Source: Dehalococcoidia bacterium
GTDB taxonomy: Bacteria > Chloroflexota > Dehalococcoidia > UBA3495 > JAAXIE01
Direction of reading: 5' to 3'
NCBI GenBank assembly: GCA_012270525.1
Contig: JAAXIE010000250.1
Location: 1 to 9,016 of the forward strand
Length of the DNA stretch: 9,016 nucleotides
A program made the position numbers and the translations under genes. The notes under the pieces were generated by a model. The model worked only from the letters and a program-made list of their open reading frames with translations, did not search any database and was not told the DNA's origin. Of the stretch, positions 5,567 to 9,016 are shown in pieces (position 1 is the stretch's first letter; every line of letters begins with the position of its first letter).

Positions 5567-6550
5567 TTGCGAGAAGGGGCCGACCCCACAGCCGCTTCCA
5601 TCTACCTGCCCGTGGCCGAGCAGCTTGCGAAGGTCGAAGAGCACCTGCACGACATCGCCAAACAGGGCGTGGGCGATCTGGCAGGTATGCTGGACTACGT
5701 GGTGGGCACAGGCGGCAAGAGGGTGCGCCCCGCCATCACCCTGTTGGCTTCCGGCTTCTACGCCAAGGACTACAAGCTACCCGTCATCATGGCCACCGCC
5801 GTCGAACTGCTGCACGTCGCCACGCTGATTCACGACGACACTGTGGACAACTCCTCGCTGCGCCGTGGAAAGGCCACGGTTGGCAGCCTCTGGGGACGCA
5901 ACGCCGCCGTTCTCCTGGGCGACTACGTATTCGCCACCTCGGCCACCTTCGTCTGCGATACGGGCAACGTGCGGGCCATACGCCGTTTCTCCGAGACCAT
6001 CATGGACCTCTCCAGTGGCGAACTGCTGGAGTATTTCAACACCTACAACTGGCAGCAGCGCGAGGAAGACTACTGCGACCGCATCTACCGGAAGACAGCT
6101 TCCCTGTTCTCCACCGCCGCCGAGACAGGCGCCCTCCTCAGCGGGGCCCCAGAGCCTGCGGTACAGGCACTAAAGGACTACGGGCGCCACATCGGCATGG
6201 CCTTCCAGATCGTCGACGACATCCTCGACGTCCTGGGTTCCACCGATGAGATCGGCAAGCCCGTGGGCCACGACCTCCTCCAGGGTGTGTTGACCCTTCC
6301 CACCATCAAACTCATCGAGAGGTACCCCGACGACAACCCGGTCAAGGCCCTCTTCCAGGAAGGCAACGTCAACGGCTACCTGGAAAAGTCCCTCGATATG
6401 ATTCGCAACTCCGGCATCGTGGAAGACTGCTACCAGGTAGTCCGCGACTACTGCAGCAAGGCCAGCCACGACCTCAAGACGCTGCATGACGGGCCTGCCC
6501 GACGGCCCCTGATGGACCTGGCTTCCTACGTCGTCGAGCGCACCCGCTAA
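5567..6550 (+). CDS. All-trans polyprenyl diphosphate synthase (IspB/HepT type, probably long-chain)
   Basis: A 327-residue trans-isoprenyl diphosphate synthase that condenses isopentenyl diphosphate onto allylic diphosphates, probably to make the side chain of a respiratory quinone. Marks in order: GGKRVRP (49-55), the first Asp-rich motif DDTVD (90-94), RRGKATV (99-105), GDY (118-120), KTASLF (176-181), the second Asp-rich motif DDILD (217-221) and GKPVGHDLLQG (230-240). The residues just before the first motif are small (ATLIHDD; A85 and T86, no aromatic at -4/-5), as in long-chain synthases such as octaprenyl or heptaprenyl diphosphate synthases, so a short C15/C20 product is less likely. 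The start is TTG 5567, with GAGG and AGGGG sequences 10 and 3 nt upstream; no ATG occurs before M41. It follows metG by 6 nt. Its stop overlaps that of the convergent amidohydrolase. Chain length is inference. Confidence 0.93.
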   Translation: MREGADPTAASIYLPVAEQLAKVEEHLHDIAKQGVGDLAGMLDYVVGTGGKRVRPAITLLASGFYAKDYKLPVIMATAVELLHVATLIHDDTVDNSSLRRGKATVGSLWGRNAAVLLGDYVFATSATFVCDTGNVRAIRRFSETIMDLSSGELLEYFNTYNWQQREEDYCDRIYRKTASLFSTAAETGALLSGAPEPAVQALKDYGRHIGMAFQIVDDILDVLGSTDEIGKPVGHDLLQGVLTLPTIKLIERYPDDNPVKALFQEGNVNGYLEKSLDMIRNSGIVEDCYQVVRDYCSKASHDLKTLHDGPARRPLMDLASYVVERTR

Positions 6551-8067
6551 CGCTCCCAGACGACTTGCCCCCCTATCACCGTCATCATGACCTTGGCGTC
6601 GCCATCCCCTGGCTCGCCCGAGAGCACCACCAGATCGGCAAGCTTGCCCCACTCGATGCTCCCCCTGCAATGCTCCTGGAAGGAAGCGTAGGCCCCGCCC
6701 ATGGTCTCCATCCACAACGCCTCTGGGGCTGCCAGGCCTTGGTCTGGATTGAAAGGCAGGCCGCCTTGGGTATGCCGCGCGCAGGCCGAATAGATCGACC
6801 TGACCGGGTCCGGGCTGGCCACCGGCGCATCAGACCCGGAAGCCAGCCGGATTCCCCGCTCGTTTAGCCGCTTCAGGGGATAGAGGTCGGGATGAAGCTC
6901 GAGCGCCGTGAGTGCTAGGTACTTGTCACCATAGGCATGGGTGAAGACGGGCTGGGTCACCACGACGGCTCGCGCCTGCGCCAGCATGTTGGCGGCTTGG
7001 GGCGAGCATTCGCAACAGTGCTCGATGCGATGCCGGGCGTCGGGTCGGGGCCACTGTCGCTGCGCCTCCAGCAGGCTGGTGGCAGCCAGTGCCACGGCCT
7101 CGCTTTCCACGGCGTGGATAGCAAGCTGATGCCCAGCGCGGTGCACCCGCTCCACCAGACAGCGGAACTCCTCCGGTTCGGGCTGGGCCGCTCCGGTGGT
7201 GAACGAGAGCATCACCTTCACCGCTCCCAACGACGCATCATTGTTCCCGTCCTCCGGCGTCCGACATGCTTCCTCGAAAGCGTCCAACTGGTAGGCCCCC
7301 CTCATGACCGTGAGCCGGGGATTCAGCCTGCCTTCTTCCTTCAGCTTTCGCAGGGCGTACCACCGGTCGGGACCGTTGTCCGCCCCTGCATCCTGCACCG
7401 AAGTGACGCCACGGGAGAGCAACTGGCGGTTGGCAAGGTCGACACCCTTATCGCGGTGGGCAGTCCTAGCGGCCCCCCCAAGTGGTCCGAGATGTCGCGA
7501 CATCTCGAACAACAGCCCTGTGGGTTCCCCGGTTGCCTCGTCGCGCTCGATGACCCCATCCACCGGGTCGGGCGTGTCACGGCCTAAACCGAGCGTCTCC
7601 AATGCTGCACTGTTCAGCACGGATGCATGACCGGTACGGTGATCGAGGCGCACGGGGTGGGAACGGGTGGCATCATCCAGATCGTGGCGGTTGGGATGGC
7701 GCTCTTCCGATAGATAGAATTCGTCATAGCCAGTGGCCCGGATGCATTCCCCCACCGGGGTGACGGCAGCCCGCTCCCTGATTGCCCGCACAATATCGAC
7801 GACCGAGGAGACCTGGCCCGGATGGCAGTCGACCTGCATCAGGCCGGAAGCATAGGCCAGTAGGTGAATGTGGGCGTCGTTGAATCCCGGCACCACAGTC
7901 ATTCCCTGGCAGTCGATGCGTCGCGCCCCAACAGTCGGCAGGTCACACAACTCCTCGCGGGAGCCCACGGAGGTGATGCGATCGCCACCGACCGCCACGT
8001 ACCATGCCGTGGGTCGCCGCGAGTCCATTGTCAAAACCCTTGCATTCTCCAGGACCAGGTCGGTCAA
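6547..8067 (-). CDS. Amidohydrolase family 3 protein (YtcJ-like metal-dependent hydrolase)
   Basis: A 506-residue member of the amidohydrolase superfamily (Amidohydro_3, related to YtcJ and N-substituted formamide deformylase); substrate unknown. The N-terminal beta domain has DLVLENARVLTMD and the VVPGFNDAHIHL motif giving metal ligands H66 and H68. Further marks are LDHRTGHASVLNSAAL (the RxGH/N..AL signature), K284 in GAVKVML (candidate carboxylated metal-bridging lysine), H318 in LAIHAVES, H350 in RHRIEHC, and D413 in ASGSDAPV. The C-terminal ADLVVLSGEP strand closes the beta sandwich. No signal peptide is evident, so it should be cytoplasmic. The start chosen is TTG 8067, with GGGAG 8 nt upstream; TTG 8082 is also open but lies over that ribosome site. 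Family members act on N-acyl or formamide-type bonds. The neighbours give no substrate hint. Confidence 0.93.
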   Translation of the reverse strand: MTDLVLENARVLTMDSRRPTAWYVAVGGDRITSVGSREELCDLPTVGARRIDCQGMTVVPGFNDAHIHLLAYASGLMQVDCHPGQVSSVVDIVRAIRERAAVTPVGECIRATGYDEFYLSEERHPNRHDLDDATRSHPVRLDHRTGHASVLNSAALETLGLGRDTPDPVDGVIERDEATGEPTGLLFEMSRHLGPLGGAARTAHRDKGVDLANRQLLSRGVTSVQDAGADNGPDRWYALRKLKEEGRLNPRLTVMRGAYQLDAFEEACRTPEDGNNDASLGAVKVMLSFTTGAAQPEPEEFRCLVERVHRAGHQLAIHAVESEAVALAATSLLEAQRQWPRPDARHRIEHCCECSPQAANMLAQARAVVVTQPVFTHAYGDKYLALTALELHPDLYPLKRLNERGIRLASGSDAPVASPDPVRSIYSACARHTQGGLPFNPDQGLAAPEALWMETMGGAYASFQEHCRGSIEWGKLADLVVLSGEPGDGDAKVMMTVIGGQVVWER

Positions 8068-8075
8068 GGGAACAA

Positions 8076-8080
8076 CTCCC
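8076..8080 (-). promoter_or_regulatory. Shine-Dalgarno deciding the amidohydrolase start
   Basis: GGGAG on the minus strand (8080-8076) is followed by 8 bases and then TTG at 8067-8065. It favours TTG 8067, giving a protein that begins (M)TDLVLENARVL, over TTG 8082, which would place this site inside the coding sequence. Confidence 0.5.
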
Positions 8081-8122
8081 AAGCAGCAGCCTGAATGCCT
8101 GCGTGAGGCTGTGGCCAGCCCT

Positions 8123-8128
8123 TATAAT
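8123..8128 (+). promoter_or_regulatory. -10 box of the HAD phosphatase gene, possibly shared by both strands
   Basis: A perfect TATAAT ends 8 bases before the GTG start at 8137, so the mRNA probably begins at or within a base or two of the start codon. No convincing -35 was found at 16-18 nt. The core TTATAA is self-complementary, and on the minus strand reads CATTATAAG, so it could also supply a -10 for the divergent amidohydrolase about 50 nt away. Confidence 0.55.
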
Positions 8129-8136
8129 GGAAATGG

Positions 8137-8883
8137 GTGACACGCTTGAACGACAACTATAGCCTCATAGTCTTCGACTGGGACCAGACCCTCTGGAACA
8201 GTTGGGACCTGCACGTAGCAGGCGTCTGGCATGCCGCCGACCTGCTGGAGCTTCCACGCCCTCCTGCCGAGGAGATCGCCCCTCACTACTCAATGCCCAT
8301 CATTCACCACATCGGTGAAATGTTCCCCCATCACACCCAGGACGTCTATGACAACTACCAGGAATTCTACCGGAAACACATGTTGGATCTGGGCCACCCG
8401 TACGACGGCGTCCTTGAAGCCGTAGCCAACCTGAAGCACCGCGGTTACACCCTGGCCGTTATGTCAGACAAGCGGGCGAGGTATGGCGAACAGGAGGCAC
8501 GAGAGAGTGGCATCTTCAAGCTGCTCGACAGTGTTCACTTCCGTGACGAGGACGGAATCTACAAGCCCGACCCGAAACGCCTTCAAGTGATACTGGACGA
8601 GGTGGGAGTCCCAGCGAGCAGGACTCTGGTGGTTGGTGACAGCCACGTCGACATCCAGTGCGCCCACAACGCCGAGGCCACGGGGGCGGCCGCTCTCTGG
8701 GGATCGGTCAACCCTTCTGCCACCCTGCACCAGAAACCGCGCTACGTATGGAGGACAGTGCAGCAGATGCTGGACATCTTCCAGACGGAGTCTCTAACCG
8801 AGCCGCCAATCGGAGACGTCGGTGGCCGCCAGAAACTGGTCCAGGAGGACCGGGCTGGTGGCAATCACGCTGGGGCTGTCTAG
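8137..8883 (+). CDS. HAD-superfamily phosphatase (phosphoglycolate phosphatase-like)
   Basis: A 248-residue haloacid-dehalogenase-type phosphatase of the Gph/beta-phosphoglucomutase-like subfamily, expected to dephosphorylate a small cytosolic phosphomonoester via an aspartyl-phosphate. Motif I is FDWDQT (13-18; nucleophile D14, acid/base D16), motif II MSDKR (S110), motif III KPDP (K143), and motif IV GDSHVD (D168, D172). The helical cap lies between about 20 and 90. Motif I has Gln where most HAD phosphatases have Gly (DxDGT). The start is GTG 8137, directly after a perfect -10 box; the ATG at 8133 is out of frame. The HAD fold seems to finish near residue 218. Residues 220-248 are read from DNA that encodes, antiparallel, the end of the inositol-monophosphatase-like gene, so they are probably an unconserved tail. 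Substrate not predictable. Confidence 0.92.
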   Translation: MTRLNDNYSLIVFDWDQTLWNSWDLHVAGVWHAADLLELPRPPAEEIAPHYSMPIIHHIGEMFPHHTQDVYDNYQEFYRKHMLDLGHPYDGVLEAVANLKHRGYTLAVMSDKRARYGEQEARESGIFKLLDSVHFRDEDGIYKPDPKRLQVILDEVGVPASRTLVVGDSHVDIQCAHNAEATGAAALWGSVNPSATLHQKPRYVWRTVQQMLDIFQTESLTEPPIGDVGGRQKLVQEDRAGGNHAGAV

Positions 8884-9016
8884 CGACCCCGGCTCACCTC
8901 TCCGGTTGACCACCCTTCCCCCTGCTTCCGTCACCAGCAGCAACCCCGACGCCACGTCCCATGGGAACAGCCGGTGGTGGAAATAGATATCCAGCTGCCC
9001 AGCAGCGGCATAGGCC
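8794..9016 (-). CDS. Inositol monophosphatase family protein (C-terminal part; 5' end outside the window)
   Basis: On the minus strand 73 codons end at TAG (8796-8794); the frame enters from the right edge with its first full codon at 9015. The segment AYAAAGQLDIYFHHRLFPWD followed by VASGLLLVTEAGG carries the second signature of the family, WD-x-A-S/A-G, in which the Asp (here the 20th visible residue) is a metal/substrate ligand. GGRVVNRRGEP and SVIATSPVLLDQFL give the usual final strands and helix. Mg-dependent family members hydrolyse myo-inositol phosphate, fructose-1,6-bisphosphate, histidinol phosphate or PAP; the part present cannot separate these. Its last 90 bases overlap the 3' end of the HAD gene on the other strand, in codon-to-codon register. 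Confidence 0.9.
   Translation of the reverse strand, partial: AYAAAGQLDIYFHHRLFPWDVASGLLLVTEAGGRVVNRRGEPGSLDSPSVIATSPVLLDQFLAATDVSDWRLG

Noticed and set aside
4993..6249. 418-codon plus-strand frame overlapping metG and the prenyl synthase
   Set aside because: Arg/His/Gly-rich shadow spanning two well-identified genes in another frame.
8133..8162. ATG at 8133 as start of the HAD gene
   Set aside because: It is out of frame and reaches a stop after nine codons; the GTG at 8137 is in frame and better placed after the -10 box.

Overview
This is a GC-rich, tightly packed bacterial chromosomal segment. From left to right it holds: the 5' end of an unidentified minus-strand gene; about 530 bases with no recognisable gene; a plus-strand group (an RNA m5U methyltransferase fused to a Maf nucleotide pyrophosphatase, then tatB, then tatC); tatA on the minus strand; a plus-strand pair (metG and a polyprenyl diphosphate synthase); a minus-strand family-3 amidohydrolase; a plus-strand HAD phosphatase; and the 3' end of a minus-strand inositol-monophosphatase-family gene. 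No rRNA, tRNA, CRISPR array, transposase or phage gene was seen.

The content is mostly housekeeping: RNA modification, nucleotide-pool cleaning, Tat export of folded proteins, methionyl-tRNA synthesis and the isoprenoid tail of a quinone. The organism is probably a free-living bacterium. The tat-metG-prenyl synthase neighbourhood, the GC-rich codon use, the TTG and GTG starts and the very short gaps fit a Chloroflexota/Dehalococcoidia-type genome such as the SAR202 group. That placement is inference from gene order and style, not from a marker-gene tree.

Genes are joined by stop/start overlaps: ATGA between the fusion gene and tatB, TGATG between tatB and tatC, and a 6-nt gap between metG and the prenyl synthase. 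Convergent pairs nearly touch or overlap: tatC/tatA are 6 nt apart, the prenyl synthase and amidohydrolase share stop-codon bases, and HAD/IMPase overlap by 90 nt. Several starts lie only 8-16 nt after a plausible -10 box and lack a Shine-Dalgarno, which suggests leaderless or near-leaderless mRNAs. tatA and the amidohydrolase instead have good Shine-Dalgarno sites.

The most notable object is the single 619-codon ORF joining an Fe-S RlmD/RlmCD-type m5U methyltransferase to a complete Maf domain. Maf enzymes are known to hydrolyse UTP/dTTP and, in biochemical work, 5-methyl-UTP. One chain may therefore both make 5-methyluridine in RNA and clear its free triphosphate. Other points worth attention are a lysine-free KMSKS loop in MetRS, the separation of tatA from tatBC, and a phosphatase C-terminus that is antisense read-through into its neighbour.
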